Shown here: in pieces, positions 21,584 to 32,640 of the stretch
Position numbering within the stretch: position 1 is the first letter of the stretch
Layout: each line of letters opens with the position of its first letter
NCBI GenBank assembly: GCA_003013855.2
Contig: ML058433.1
Span: 5,145,966 to 5,209,965 of the forward strand
DNA: 64,000 nucleotides
Direction: 5' to 3'
Source of the DNA: Liriodendron chinense
Taxonomy: Eukaryota > Streptophyta > Magnoliopsida > Magnoliales > Magnoliaceae
Program-made: the position numbers and the translations under genes
The notes under the pieces: generated by a model
Told to the model about the DNA's origin: nothing
Database searches by the model: none
Seen by the model: only the letters and a program-made list of their open reading frames with translations

Positions 21584-23182
21584 TGTCGAGCTCTCAATTA
21601 TACATATTCTAACCCTAATTCATCACTCTTTATGTATGATTTATAGTGTTAAAGACTTATCTTATGCATGTATTTGTGTTTGGAGGAATGAGAGAGAGAA
21701 GACCTTATGAATTCAATGCTAAAAGACCACTCTAAGACACCTTGAAGATCAAAGAAAGAAAGAAGTCATGGAAGATGGAATCGAAAAATAAAGAAAAACA
21801 TTGAAGAAATCATGTTATTTTATGTACGACCGGTCGGTGGGCTGAAAGGGCCAGAAAAACCAAAGTGCAAAGTTGCAGGGCCAGAAAACCAAATTATAGA
21901 AACTACAGAAAATAGTCCTGCTATTTTATGTACAACCGGTCGGTGGTCAGATCCGACCAGTCGGCCTTAGGGTTGAGAGAGGTCGAATTTTCAGCCTTTT
22001 TGACAAAAACTCGTTGGACTGAAAAAATAGGTCGACGACCGGTCGGCCACCTCCAAAGAACATAAAATTCTAATTTTGCTCCAATTTTTCCTGGGCAACT
22101 ACGTAACCTTTTGCGTGATTTTAGAACTTTCTAAGGTGGTGGAGCTTCAAAGCTATAAAATGACACCTAGGGATGGATCTAAACTCATCCTAGAAGAGAT
22201 CTAAGCTCGTGGGAGGTGGAGAGGATCGTCGTAGAGCATCTACAACTCCTTCGAATACGGTTTTTTTACTCTATTTACGTTTTTAGTAGTTTCTCTTTAA
22301 GTTTTATTTTAATCTTCTTAATGGTTGGCTAAACCTCTTAGCTAGGGCTAAGAGGTGAGGCTTATACTCGTTTATAATGCTTAGTTTGAATTAATTCAAG
22401 TATTTTTGGATTTAATGAAGAACACTTCTAGTTCAAGTTTGAAATAAAGTTAGTATTTTTAGTTAATCTTCTATCTCTTATGATTTCTCTTACATGTGAT
22501 GTTTTGATTACTGAGATTACTTAATAAGGTGTTGATTAATAGGATTTTGGGTTGTAGAGATGTTCGATCCATCATGATATGTTAGATGCTAGGAGATCTT
22601 ACATACTAAGTTTCCTGAGTGCTTATCTAGAATTAAACTAGAAGAAGTTCTTATCTTTTGATTCATCTGAGATAGATGTTTATGTATTGATATTGATTTA
22701 ATAGAAGTTCAATTCATGCTTCTAAATCAAGTCTAGTGACAAGACTTGAGGAAGAATCATGAATGTGATCTCAATTGTTTTGTGAAGGATTGGGCTGTGT
22801 GATTGGATACGCCCAATGCCTTAGTTGTTATGAGAAAACCATATCAGTAGATGACCCGTCTATGTTAGATATGTCATGATAATTTGATTGCTCTATATTC
22901 CGATTGGATAGGGATAGAACTCCAAGTCCGATTGAGTTATTGGCTTGAATGGTTTGAATCAGCATTGTGAATGATTATAAGTAGATCCTTGGCGCTCTAG
23001 TGCGTATTTCCCTGATTTAATAAATAGTTTTATGTTCTTAATTTCCATCCATCATTACAAATCTGAATTTAGTCCATCATAGTTATAAGTTTTAGAATTG
23101 GTACGATAATCCATGAGGATCGACCTCGGTCTTACCGAGAATTATTACTACATCGCAGCCTTGCTCTTGAGGCGAGCAAACA
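21584..23182 (+). repeat. Athila 1 3' LTR
   Basis: It begins TGTCGAGCTCTCAATTATAC and ends GCGAGCAAACA, pairing with 15469-17077. It carries an extra GACCGGTCGG copy (21828) from a short internal duplication around 21835-21945. TATAAAA lies at 22154-22160. Confidence 0.9.
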
Positions 23183-23187
23183 ATGGT

Positions 23188-23562
23188 CCTTCAACCCGGA
23201 CAACCCGAAAGAAAATAGGGCACATGCATCTGACTTGCCTAAATGCATGGATCAGTCCATAACAAGAATTTAAAAAGGTCTCTACGACCATGAACTCAAG
23301 ACCATAATCCCTGGTGGGTTAGTCTTTTTCCTTTTAATCAAAGGTGATCAGCTATTGATGTAATTAAGGGCTTGTGACAAATATCACAGCTTACAATGTA
23401 AAAGATCTCAGAATCTCTGGAATAAAATTCGCATTGTGATATCTCTTCTTGTGTATACTTTGTGAATGCTTATGATTTTCTATGAATGTCTCTATACTTA
23501 GAAACTCCTCAGAAGAAGGAAACACAAGAAAATTGCCTTACTCATTTTCTAGTTTTGATAAA
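23188..23562 (+). mobile_element. T1 5' LTR, last part
   Basis: This is the U5 end of the LTR split by Athila 1. It is the complement of the T2 start at 52407-52780 and ends CTAGTTTTGATAA immediately before the PBS; the other copies end in the complement of TGTTARAA, so the terminal ACA has decayed here. Confidence 0.85.
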
Positions 23563-23563
23563 C

Positions 23564-23581
23564 TGGTGACTTTGCTGGGGA
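23564..23581 (+). promoter_or_regulatory. T1 primer binding site
   Basis: TGGTGACTTTGCTGGGGA lies 1-2 bases after the LTR. It resembles the TGGCGACTCYRCTGGGGA-type PBS of Tat/Ogre elements, which is attributed to tRNA-Arg, with a few changes. The tRNA assignment is from memory of the family and has not been checked by alignment. Confidence 0.7.
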
Positions 23582-24091
23582 TTGAACCCAGATCTCTGGT
23601 TATCTTTGAGTAAAGAAACATGCTTAGATAAATCATTCGCAGATACAAATGTATACGTGAGAAAGGTTACCGCAAGGAGAAATGTTCGGCGCCTTTACTG
23701 GCGCCAAACTAGCAACTCTCAACAGGAATGTTCTTCCCTTCATCTTTAAGGCAAAAGAATTTCGTGTTAACTTATCGAAAGTTTTCCAAAAGAATTTCTA
23801 AAGTATTTCGAAAGTGTAGCATGAATTTCTCAAAGCATGTATATGGTTCATACATGTACATCCCATTTATCATTGAGTTATATCACGATAAGTAAGGTCG
23901 CATCTTTTCTCCTTTTCAAAGCCACGGAATACTCTAATGCGTGTATGACTATACAGAGAGAAAAAAGAACCTTAACAAGAGAACTAAACAAATATGATAG
24001 CACAAAAGGCGACTACAATGATCTTCTTAGCATTTGGAGGGTTTTTCTTCCCTCACCTCGTAGCATCTGGAGCAACGACCCCTGAAGCAGG
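23582..24091 (+). other. T1 leader between PBS and gag
   Basis: No convincing coding region. It contains AAAGAATTTC words repeated around 23752-23815. A short open frame at 23837-24085 has no recognisable content and is probably chance. Confidence 0.5.
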
Positions 24092-26287
24092 TTGGCAAAT
24101 TGTCCAGAAATGTCAATCATTGAGAAGATTGGGGACAGAAAGATAGCTCCAGCTAGAGTTAAGAAAATGAAGACACAGATCAACACTAAGAAACAGTGGA
24201 GGCCAGTCCACATGAATGAGACCTGTAACATCGACAAAGTCACTGCATCACCAAGGCAAAAGTTTTCCTTCGCCACTGTTGATTTCCCGGTCCTGCCCAA
24301 GACAGCACAGCCAGCCAAGATACTGAACAGACATGTTGCCCATAAATTTGCCAAGACAACGATGAAGACATTCTCTGCCGAGACTACCATGACCAAGTCA
24401 AGGCTATAGCAAGTACAGGCTACGATGGTGCAAGTCGTCGAAGGAGAGATGAGCGAGCGAGATGCGGAGCTGCCTCCAATCCAAGAACAGATAGACAAGA
24501 TAATTCAGGTTTAAGAGGACACGACCAGAGAAGTGAGAGAGATGAAGAAAGTCTTGCTGGCTTTAGTTTCCCAAGGGGCAACCAAAAGTACAGCCATCCC
24601 CACTCGACAGTCGATGGAAGAATCTCAGGGGGCAGTGGAAGAGCTGATAGCCGCTGAACCACAGACTCGTCTGAGGAGCATAAGTGTTCAAACGTGTGCC
24701 ATCACAACCATCCCATTTCACGAGGTAAGAATTATCCCACACGGTCTCGAACTTGATGTGTCAAGAGAGAGAGAAGGAGAAGAGAGGAAAGTATATTTAT
24801 TGGGTGTCGTATCTGCCCGAAGCTGATGATATCCCATTTCTGTACAGCTTCAAGCATTCGGATTTCCCTCGATTTGATGGCAGAGGGTCACCGGAGGAAC
24901 ACATGACTCAATTCATGACGATGCTAGAAATTTACAGACAGTACCTCAGTATTGTCTTAAGTTGTTCGGTTCGACGCTCACGGGCAAGGCGTTCTAATGG
25001 TATATGTCACTGCCTGTAGGGTCCATTAAGTCCTGGGATCAGATGCAGGAACTATTTATTTCCAAGTTCTTCTCTATCGAGCGAGAAGTCTCACTGACAG
25101 ACTTAGCCTTGGTCCATCAGAGGCAAGGGGAGTCAGTCGAGAAGTTCATCGACAAATGGGGTACTATAGCAGCACAATGTCGAGAATTGCCCAGCGAGCC
25201 CGAGCAAGTTAAGATGTGCATGCAGGCCATGGATGCGATGATTTCGTTTGGCTTATCTGGGCATAATTTCTCAACATTCCGGGACCTGGCTACGAAGGCC
25301 CATATGGTAAAAAGAGCCGCGTTCAGAGCGCAGTTCAAGGAAGAGAATCCCAGGAGAGAAGCTGGAAGGATAATAGTGTCCAACTAGGTTGATAAGGGAA
25401 AGGATTCGAAAGACCAGAAATGCTCGAATATGGAGCATAAAGTTGAAGCCAGACCAGTAATAGTAAAGAAGACAAAGGCAAGAGTTTTCAGAGACCGCGA
25501 TACACGACAATAGAAGAATGCGATCTAGTGAATGGACCCTACACCTTCGACATGGAAGATCTGGTCCCTATCATGGATCAGTTGGTTGAGAAAGGTTGAT
25601 AAGATTACCAGAATCGAAGCGTCTGGAGGAAGCGAAAATGGTCAACCATCCCAACTACTGCAAATATCATCGCGTGACCAGCCACAAGACCGAAGACTAC
25701 TTTGTCTTGAAAGGAAGGATTCAGTGGGTGATCAATGATGGTATCATTGAAGATGAAAGAAACTAGCTAGAACGCCGTGACAGTAGTATCCGCTATCCCC
25801 GTGCCAGTTCAGGTTTGAACAGTGAGTCCGATCCTAGAGCCGGAAGAGCCGTGGATGCTCGTGAGCAGTCGAAAGAGATTAGAGAACAGGAGAAGACTCT
25901 TAGAAAAAGAGAAGAAGATGAAGAATAGAAGAAGAAGGAATTTCAAGCGAGAACAACCGCGTGCATAACCCATCCAGTGCACTATGATTTTCGTGACAAT
26001 CTAGCAGGAGGCTGGTGACAAAGACCGAGTTACAGAGAGAGAAGAAGTCAACGTAGTAGCCCTGCGATCCTGAAAGAAGGTAATGTAGAGAGAATTCCCA
26101 AGACGACCAAACCCTAGAAGAATGAATGTGGTCATAGGAGAATCGTTGGAAGCACCTCGAGGAAGAGAATAAGCAAAAGTAGTCAATGAGTCAGCAGCCA
26201 ATCAACAAGACCATGCTTGAGAGAAGACACCGGTGATTTATGATGTGGTGTCTCATTTGAAGAAGGTTCCAGCCCAGCTCAGCATCC
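24092..26287 (+). pseudogene. T1 gag, Tat/Ogre type, broken
   Basis: Gag would build the particle. A Lys-rich N-terminal frame (24092-24409) is followed by a helical stretch near 24430-24660 (EEQIDKI-like, then KKVLLALVSQGATKS). The capsid core follows: SDFPRFDGRGSPEEHMTQFM (24860-24920), then after a frame change MSLPVGSIKSWDQMQELF, HQRQGESVEKFIDKWG and LATKAHMVKRAAF at 25004-25387. This order is characteristic of Tat-lineage gag. A zinc-knuckle-like motif, NYCKYHRVTSHKTEDYF, lies at about 25653-25703 with the last Cys changed to Tyr. A Glu/Arg/Lys-rich tail covers 25850-26040, and VVSHLKKVPAQLSIHD ends the region near 26245. Several stops and frame changes occur (25015, 25385, 25765). Confidence 0.8.
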
Positions 26288-26837
26288 ATGACGCCTTATG
26301 TCTCTCAAGGAAATATCGAGAAATGTTGTTCAATGCACCGCTCGATTAAGAAGTCCACTGAAACCATGATGGTAGAAATTGAATCGGAGATGGAAGAGTT
26401 AAAAATAACAAGGATGGAGAACCCACCCATGGAACAAGTCATGCAGATCGACCGATTGTCCATGATCACGTTTTCTGAAGAAGACAGAACGACTAACTTA
26501 ACAGACCACAACCGCCCGTTGATGGTGACAGGTCTCATCCGAGACATCGAGATCAGAAGGTGTATGCTAGACGACGGATCCACTGTGAATATTATGCCTC
26601 CGAAGACATTACAATAGCTGGGCTTCAGGCAGACAACACTAAGGATTCAACCAAGACAGCCAGCGTGCCCTAGGGTTTATCACCATCATGTTGGAAATAG
26701 AAGAATTAAAGACTAAAATCACTTATCAAGTGATTGATGCAATGACAACATACAATCTTTTATTCGGATGATCGTGGCTTCATTAATACGGCATTATTCC
26801 TTCGACATATCAACAATGCTTCAAATACAACAGGGAT
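26288..26837 (+). pseudogene. T1 aspartic protease, broken
   Basis: The frame at 26288-26617 includes MITFSEEDRTTNLTDHNRPL, the usual lead-in of Ogre/Tat proteases, and the catalytic segment CMLDDGSTVNIMP (about 26560-26598) with the Asp of DxGS intact. It ends at TAG 26615-26617. The following sequence can be read as decayed protease in other frames: an IDAMTTYNLLFG-like block near 26735, normally LLGRPWIH, then a Y.RVVADPRLYSV stretch near 26850. The domain would cleave the polyprotein. Stops and frame changes make it a pseudogene. Confidence 0.7.
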
Positions 26838-27434
26838 GGAATCCAATATAGGGTGGTAGCAGACCCGAGGTTGTACTCCGTCATTGAATCCTTCCTAGCA
26901 GATGCACAATATTATCAAGAGAATGATGGAGTCGAAGCAGTTGGGAAAGTTAGTGAGCCAATAGAGGTTAGACAGGGAGCAAAGCCTTAGGGTGAAGGTC
27001 CAAGACAAGAAGACGGAGTTTCGCAAGTGACTGCCAAGATGACGTTGGTTCGCAAAGAAGATCCATCACGCCGAAAGAAGTTTTATCTAGTCCCAAAACA
27101 CCTCTGAAAAGCGGGATAGTCAGTGTTGAAGCTGATGATAAGCCAACAGATGAGTGTATTATAGTCCAGCTTCAACATGCTGGTACCCAAGGTTGAGAGG
27201 ATTCATCCATTCCCTAAGGCTCCGAGCCAGTTTTATGTACCGCCAACGATGGGAGCTAGTCACGAGATAAGATTTCATGCAGTGCCCCACAATTCGTCAC
27301 AGCTTGAAGAAAACACCAAGAGAACGCCAATGGAGACACAACCCATTGAAGAAGAAAGATATAGCAAAACCAGTAAGCATATCATGAGGAACATGGGCTT
27401 TGTTTGTTCAGATCCACCGGCTCGAAAAGGCATG
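26838..27434 (+). repeat. Duplicated T1 segment, copy A (protease-RT linker)
   Basis: It starts GGAATCCAATATAGGG and ends CTCGAAAAGGCATG, matching copy B at 28353-28930. Differences include a 24-base stretch near 27293-27316 missing from copy B and many point changes. A frame at 27177-27440 (KVERIHPFPKAPSQFYVPP) belongs to the linker between protease and RT. It ends exactly where a minus-strand Tat LTR begins. Confidence 0.85.
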
Positions 27435-28352
27435 TGTTAAAACTAGAAAATGCACAAAGGAAACTTTCTTGTGTTTCGTTACTCTAGGGGAATTCTAAGT
27501 ATAGAGACATTCATAGACAATCATAAGCATTCACAAAGTATACACAAGAAGAGATATGGCAAGACGAACTTTATTCCAGAGATTCTGAGATCTTTTACAT
27601 TCTAAGCTGTGATATTTATCATGAGCCCTTAATTGGTTGATCACCCCTGATTAGAAGGCAAAAGACTAACCTGCTAGGGATTATGGTCTTGAGTTCATAG
27701 TCGTAGAGACCTATTTGTTTTCTTGTTATGGACTAAGCCACGTTTTTAGACAAGTCGGATGTCTATGTCTCATTTTTTTTTTTCGGATTGTCCGAATTAA
27801 AGGACTGTCAGGATTTTTAATCAAGTGGTGCAACGTTGGGCCCTCTTCTCGTATTTTTATGACAGGTGACCACTGGAGTACATGAACATCGACTATTGGT
27901 CGGCACGACCTAAGGCCCTATTCCCATATTTTTATGACGGGTGACCTTGAGAAGGCGCGACTCAAAGCTCTCTTCCCATATTTTTATTATGGGTGATCTC
28001 GAGATGGTACAACTCAGATCCCTATTCCTGTATTTTTATGATGGGTGACTGTGAGAAGACGCATTGCAACTACCTGATCAGCTTAACCAACGGACCCATT
28101 GTAGATGGGTAGGGCATCGACTATCTTTTATAATGGCATACATAATAGGACATTTCGAGTGTTATTAGAACTTTGGTGATTTTGGTTTATCGTGGTAACC
28201 ATAATCCCTTAGGTTTAGCCTCAGACCTTTATCTAGGATGAATAGAGCTTATACAATATATGAATGGATGTCAAGTAAATATGTTCAACTTTGGAGTCCA
28301 GCGACTTGTCTTCGGGAACATTCTTTCTTTTGTATGCTTCTTATACTCAATA
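27435..28352 (-). mobile_element. T4: truncated Tat LTR fragment, minus strand
   Basis: On the plus strand it starts TGTTAAAACTAGAAAATGC and matches T2 from 52407 and T3 from 61611: the complement of a Tat LTR 3' end. It includes the hairpin array (27841-28052, complement) and stops abruptly near 28352 at CAATACGGAATCC, where the LTR sequence joins copy B with a few shared bases. About 2.4 kb of LTR and the whole element body are missing. Confidence 0.85.
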
Positions 28353-28930
28353 CGGAATCCAGTATAGGGTGGCAGCAGACCCAAGGCCGTGTACTCCGTC
28401 GCTGAATCCTTCCTAGCAGATGCATAAGATTATTAAGAGAATGATGGAGTCGAAGTAGCTGGGAGAGTTAGTGAGCCGATAGAGGCTACGCGGGGAGCAA
28501 AGTCTTAGGGTGAAGGTCCAAGACAAGAAGACGGAGTTCCGCAAGTGACCGCCAAGACGACGCTGGTTTACAAAGAAGATCCATCACATCGAAAGAAGTT
28601 TTATGTAGTCCCAAAACACTTCTGAAAAGCAGGACAGTCAGTTTTGAAGCTGATGATAAGCCAACAGATGAGCGTATTATAGTCCAGCTTCAATATGCTG
28701 GTATCTAAGGTTGAGAGGATTTGTCCATTCCCTAAGGCTCCGAGCCAGTTTTATATATGGCCGAGGATGGGAGCTAGTCACGAGATAAGATTTCATGTAG
28801 TGCCCCACAATCCAAGAGAACGCCAATGGAGACACAACCCATTGAAGAATAAAGATACAGCAAAGCCAGTAGGCATATCATGAGGAACATGGGCTCTGTT
28901 TGTTCAGAGCCACCAGCTCGAAAAGGCATG
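28353..28930 (+). repeat. Duplicated T1 segment, copy B
   Basis: Second copy of 26838-27434. Unlike copy A it runs on into uninterrupted T1 coding sequence (CTAGTGCCCTTTGAAG from 28931), so it lacks the T4 insertion. A frame at 28695-28883 (KVERICPFPKAPSQFYIWP) parallels the copy A frame at 27177. Confidence 0.85.
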
Positions 28931-29469
28931 CTAGTGCCCTTTGAAGAAAAGATAAGAATATACAGGGGAAAGTAAGCCCTGGGGGCAAGATACGAAATCA
29001 GTCACGTCAACATGGTGACAATCAGTCCCGTGGAAGAAGCGAGGCCAGCCGAGCCAAGTGAAATTGTGCAGCCAAGTGCCGCGCCAGAGCAAATTGAAGA
29101 CGGAGGCCAGCCCACGATAGATGAACTACAAGAAGTTAATTTGGGGACTCCTGAAGAGCCAAGGAACACTTATATCAGTAAGAACATCCAAAAAGAAAAG
29201 AGGGAGAACTACATTCAACTTCTGAAAGAGAACAAAGACATGTTCGCGTGGACCTATTCCGAGATGTCAGGGTAAAATCTGGCAATCGCGATGCACAAAC
29301 TTAATATCACTAGGGAGAAGAGGTCAGTCAAATAGCCATAGAGGCGCTTCCATCCCGACATCATCCCGAAGATAGAAGAAGAGATGAAGAGGCTGCTTCA
29401 AGCGGGATTTATTAGGGAAGTTCACTATCCGAAATGGATCTCGAACATAGAGCCCGTAAAGAAGAATGA
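28931..29469 (+). pseudogene. T1 RT N-terminal part
   Basis: The open frame 29012-29275 (TIDELQEVNLGTPEEPRNTY, then LLKENKDMFAWTYSEMSG) is the lead-in to reverse transcriptase in Tat-lineage pol. The same frame continues past stops to RRFHPDIIPKIEEEMKRLLQ and AGFIREVHYPKWISNIEPVK, ending at the solo LTR. In-frame TAG codons at 29333-29335 and 29339-29341 lie where the family has Gln, so they look like C-to-T decay. Coding resumes after the solo LTR at 31041. Confidence 0.8.
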
Positions 29470-31040
29470 TGTTGAGCTCTTAAATGTGTATATTCCAACC
29501 CCATTTCATCACTAACTATGCATGATTTATATGTTTAAAGACCTACCTAATGCATGGTTTTGTGATTGTAGGGATGAGAGAGAGATTCCACCATTTTGAA
29601 GGTTAAGGAGCACTTCAAAGGATCATTAAAAAGTCAAGAAAGAAAGGAAGAAATCAAGTGAAGAAAGTTTGAAGAGAAAGCAGAAAAGATTGAATAAACA
29701 GGCAGTTTTAATGGATCCCCAATAGGTCTCTGATCAATCGGACCATCCATTGGACACACCTGAAAAATTGAATTTTTGAATAACTCTCTGGACAGATTTG
29801 CGATCAATCGGAGTCATGTCCAATCAATCGAAATAATGATGGAAAATAGCAACTCTCTGGACACTTTTACGATCAATCGATCATAGTCCGGTCAATTGAA
29901 GACCACAGTCCGATCAATCGAGGAGGAGCTCCGATCAATCGGACCTATTTGCATAGCTGCGTAAGGAGTTACGCAATTCTAGAAGATTCCAAGTCAGTGC
30001 GGGATTTCTCTTATAAAAGGGCATCTCCTCTTCCTTCCCAAGGCATGCTAGGACGTGAGGAACATCAAGGAGGCTTAGGAGACGGATTCCTCTTCAAGTT
30101 TTCTTAGTTTTCTTTTAGTTACTAGTTGTTTTTATGTTTTTTTGAGTTTTTAGTTCAAGGATGTTAGAGATGAACTAAAAGCACTTAGCTAGGGCTAAGA
30201 TGTGAAGCTTTTGATTCGTTTTTTTATGGATTGATGCAACCTAGGTTTCTTTTTTATGATTTGATTGATGAATTTGGTTTGATGAGAGTTTGAGTAAAGT
30301 ACTAATTTAGTTTTTTTGCTTTGATCTCTTGATGACTCTTGACTCATGTGTTCCTTAGTGAATCTAAATCTAGTAGCTTACCCTTGTGCATTGTTTATAC
30401 TTATGTAGTTCATTGATCTATCATCGACTCTGGGCATGATAGATGCTTTGATTGCCATGTGTTGAATGTCATGATCTTAATGTGGTTCAAACTAAAGTTC
30501 TAATCTTTTATGATAATCTGATATAGTAGTTGTTTTACTGATTGATTTTGATTTAATTAGAGTAGTCAAGTTTAGTGACAGGATTTGATAAAAGTTATGG
30601 TTGTGAATCTCAACTATATTGGAAAGAGGCTTGGCCTATGCAATTGAGTGTGCCCAAGGCTTGAGCATTATTGTGGGAATCAAATCAATGAACAAGCAAC
30701 CGTTTTAGATAAGTGTTGATTAAACCGCTCCATATTTCGATCGGATAGAGATAGGAATTCAATTCCGATTGAGTTGTGAGAGACCTAGTTGTGTTGATGC
30801 ATTGAAAACCATCAAAAGTGGATCCTTGGCACTCTAGTGCCTTTTAGATTATTATTTTACCTCTTATATTTACTGTTTAATTCCAAATCACTATTTCCCA
30901 GATTTAGTTCTTAATAGGATCTCGATTCTAGGTTATTTTAGATAAATTCTGAGAATATCTACATATAAATCTCTGTGGGACGATATTCAGTCATTCCAAA
31001 TTTATTACTACTTCGCAACCCTATATTTGGGGAGTGAACA
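29470..31040 (+). mobile_element. Athila-type solo LTR inside T1 RT
   Basis: It starts TGTTGAGCTCTTAAATGTG and ends GGGAGTGAACA, 1571 bp, with no internal region. The flanks read AAGAATGA and AAGAACGA, near-identical 8-mers that contain the target duplication, although the five bases directly at each end (AATGA, AAGAA) match only three of five. TATAAAA lies at 30012-30018. Upstream of it, 29725-29945 holds about seven copies of CGATCAATCGGA-like words in place of the CGACCGGTCG words of the other Athila LTRs. T1 RT coding reads on directly across the insertion. Confidence 0.85.
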
Positions 31041-31796
31041 AAGAACGATCAGATCTGGTATGTGTCGACTTCCACAATCTGAATGAAGCATGTCCTAAAG
31101 ACGACTTTCCATTACCTATCCCGGAACTTCTGATTGACAGCATGTTAGCATATACATCGATGTCCTTCATGGATGGCTACTCGGGTATAATCAGATCCGG
31201 ATGGCTCCAAAAGATGAAGAACCCACCGCCTTCTGCACCTCACTCGGAATATTTTTCTATCACGTAATGCCATTTGGTCTAAAGAACATATTAGAGACCC
31301 ATGCAAGTAATTTTTCAAGACATGATGCATAAGCACGTGGAGTGCTATGTTGATGATCTAGTGGTGAGGTCTGAAGGACATCAGCAACATCACGAACATC
31401 TGAAGCAGGCATTTCAAAGGTTAAGGAAGAAGAGCCTCCGCATGAACCCGTTGAAGTGCGCCTTTGGGGTCTCCTTTGAAAAATTTCTAGGTTTCGTGAT
31501 CAGGCATCGGGGCATTGAAATCAACCCTGCGAAGATTAAAGCGATCCGAGAGATGCCTCCTCCGAAGAACTTGAAAGAGTTGAAGAGCTTCCAAGGAAGA
31601 GTTGTTTACCTGCGATGGTTCATCTCGAACCTATCAGGCTGTTGCCGGCCCTTCTCCCATCTAAACAAGAAGGATGTCCACTTTAAATGGGATGAAGCAT
31701 GTCAGAGGGCTTTCAAGTTTCTCAAGGAGCTACTCGGGAAATCTCCAGTTCTCGGAGCACCGATTGAAGGGAAGCCCCTGATATTTATATGTAGTA
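31041..31796 (+). pseudogene. T1 reverse transcriptase core
   Basis: The domain would copy element RNA into DNA. VCVDFHNLNEACPKDDFPLP follows directly on the solo LTR, then FMDGYSG. A missing base near 31185 shifts the frame, so the next conserved block (MAPKDEE..., then MPFGLKN) is read in another frame. The catalytic YVDDL sits at about 31350-31364 in the frame 31301-31888, followed by the thumb blocks LRMNPLKCAFGV, FLGFVIRHRGIEINPAK and LKSFQGRVVYLRWFISNL. A second frame change near 31800 leads into RNase H. The YVDDL form and these blocks are typical of Tat-lineage pol. Confidence 0.85.
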
Positions 31797-32640
31797 GTGG
31801 GAGAGAATTCACTGGGGGCACTGCTTGCCCAAAGGAACGAAGAAGGAAAAGACAACGCTCTGTATTACCTGAGCCATACGCTCATTGACGCTGAGTTTAA
31901 TTACTCACCGATAGAGAAGATATGCCTGGCTCTAATATTTGCTGTGAAGAAGTTGAGGCATTACTGTCTGGCACACCAGATCACATTGATCTCCAAAGCG
32001 AACCCCATCAAGTTACTAATGAATCGGCTCATGTTGTTCGGGCGATTAGCTAAATGGGCATTATTACTATCCAAATTTGACATTGAGTATCTTCCATCTC
32101 GAGCTGTCAAAGGGCAAGCCATAGCCGATTTCCTAGCAGCCCATCCGGTCCCAGATAATATGGAGATGGAGTGTCACCTTCTAGACGATCAAGCAATGAC
32201 GACAGGGATCATGAAGCCGTGGCAGATGTACTTTGATGGAGCCTCCAGAGCTACAGGGTCAGGGGCTGGTGTAGTCTTCATCAATCCTCAAGGCGATCTA
32301 CTGCCTTACTCATTCACGATAGTGCCGTCATGCACAAACAACAAGGCCAAATATCAAGCCCTCATCATCGGGCTACAGCTGGCACAAGATATGTAGATTC
32401 GATCATTACAAGTCTACGATGATGCTCAGTTGGTCGTAGGGCAACTGATGATAGAATACGAAGTTTGCAAGCCAGAGCTGTCACTTCTTTGCCATCGGGC
32501 CTGAGCCCTGTTCGATCATTTTCGGGACAGTACAGTGCCACATGTCCCGAGAGCCGAAAACTCCTAAGCGGATGCACTGACCAACCTGGCCGCAGCTCTC
32601 TCACACCTAGGGGGCAGCCCACTTCAACTTACCATAGAAG
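31797..32640 (+). pseudogene. T1 RNase H plus archaeal-type RNase H (dual RNase H)
   Basis: The first, gypsy-type RNase H covers 31797-32130: SLGALLAQRNEEGKDNALYY, FNYSPIEKICLALIFAVKKL and ADFLAAHP. A second domain begins at about 32222 with MYFDGASRATGSGAGVVF and continues to NNKAKYQALIIGLQLAQDM. A TAG then follows at 32394, and the VYDDAQLVVGQL and PRAENS.ADALTNLA blocks lie beyond it. A second, archaeal-type RNase H after the first is the signature of the Tat lineage. The family normally has NNEAEYEAL; here both the catalytic Glu and its neighbour read Lys and Gln (NNKAKYQAL), so the second domain is probably inactive as well as interrupted. Confidence 0.8.

Larger units (their letters stand above)
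15469..23182 (+). mobile_element. Athila 1: non-autonomous Athila-type element (gag-protease only)
   Basis: Two LTRs (15469-17077, 21584-23182; about 1.6 kb, roughly nine in ten bases matching in the parts compared by eye) flank a 4.5 kb interior with PBS, gag, an altered protease, an unrecognised frame and a 1.1 kb 3' region. RT, RNase H and integrase are absent. The element splits the T1 5' LTR: ACGGT lies before it and ATGGT after it, a 5 bp target duplication with one mismatch. The T1 LTR sequence joins across the gap exactly as in the uninterrupted T2 LTR. Conserved LTRs, PBS and 3' region suggest it was mobilised in trans by Athila relatives. Confidence 0.88.

Noticed and set aside
24013..24498. 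161-codon minus-strand frame with many hydrophobic residues
   Set aside because: It lies opposite the T1 gag N-terminal region and leader. Its hydrophobic look comes from reading the complement of a Lys/Arg-rich sequence, and it has no recognisable domain.
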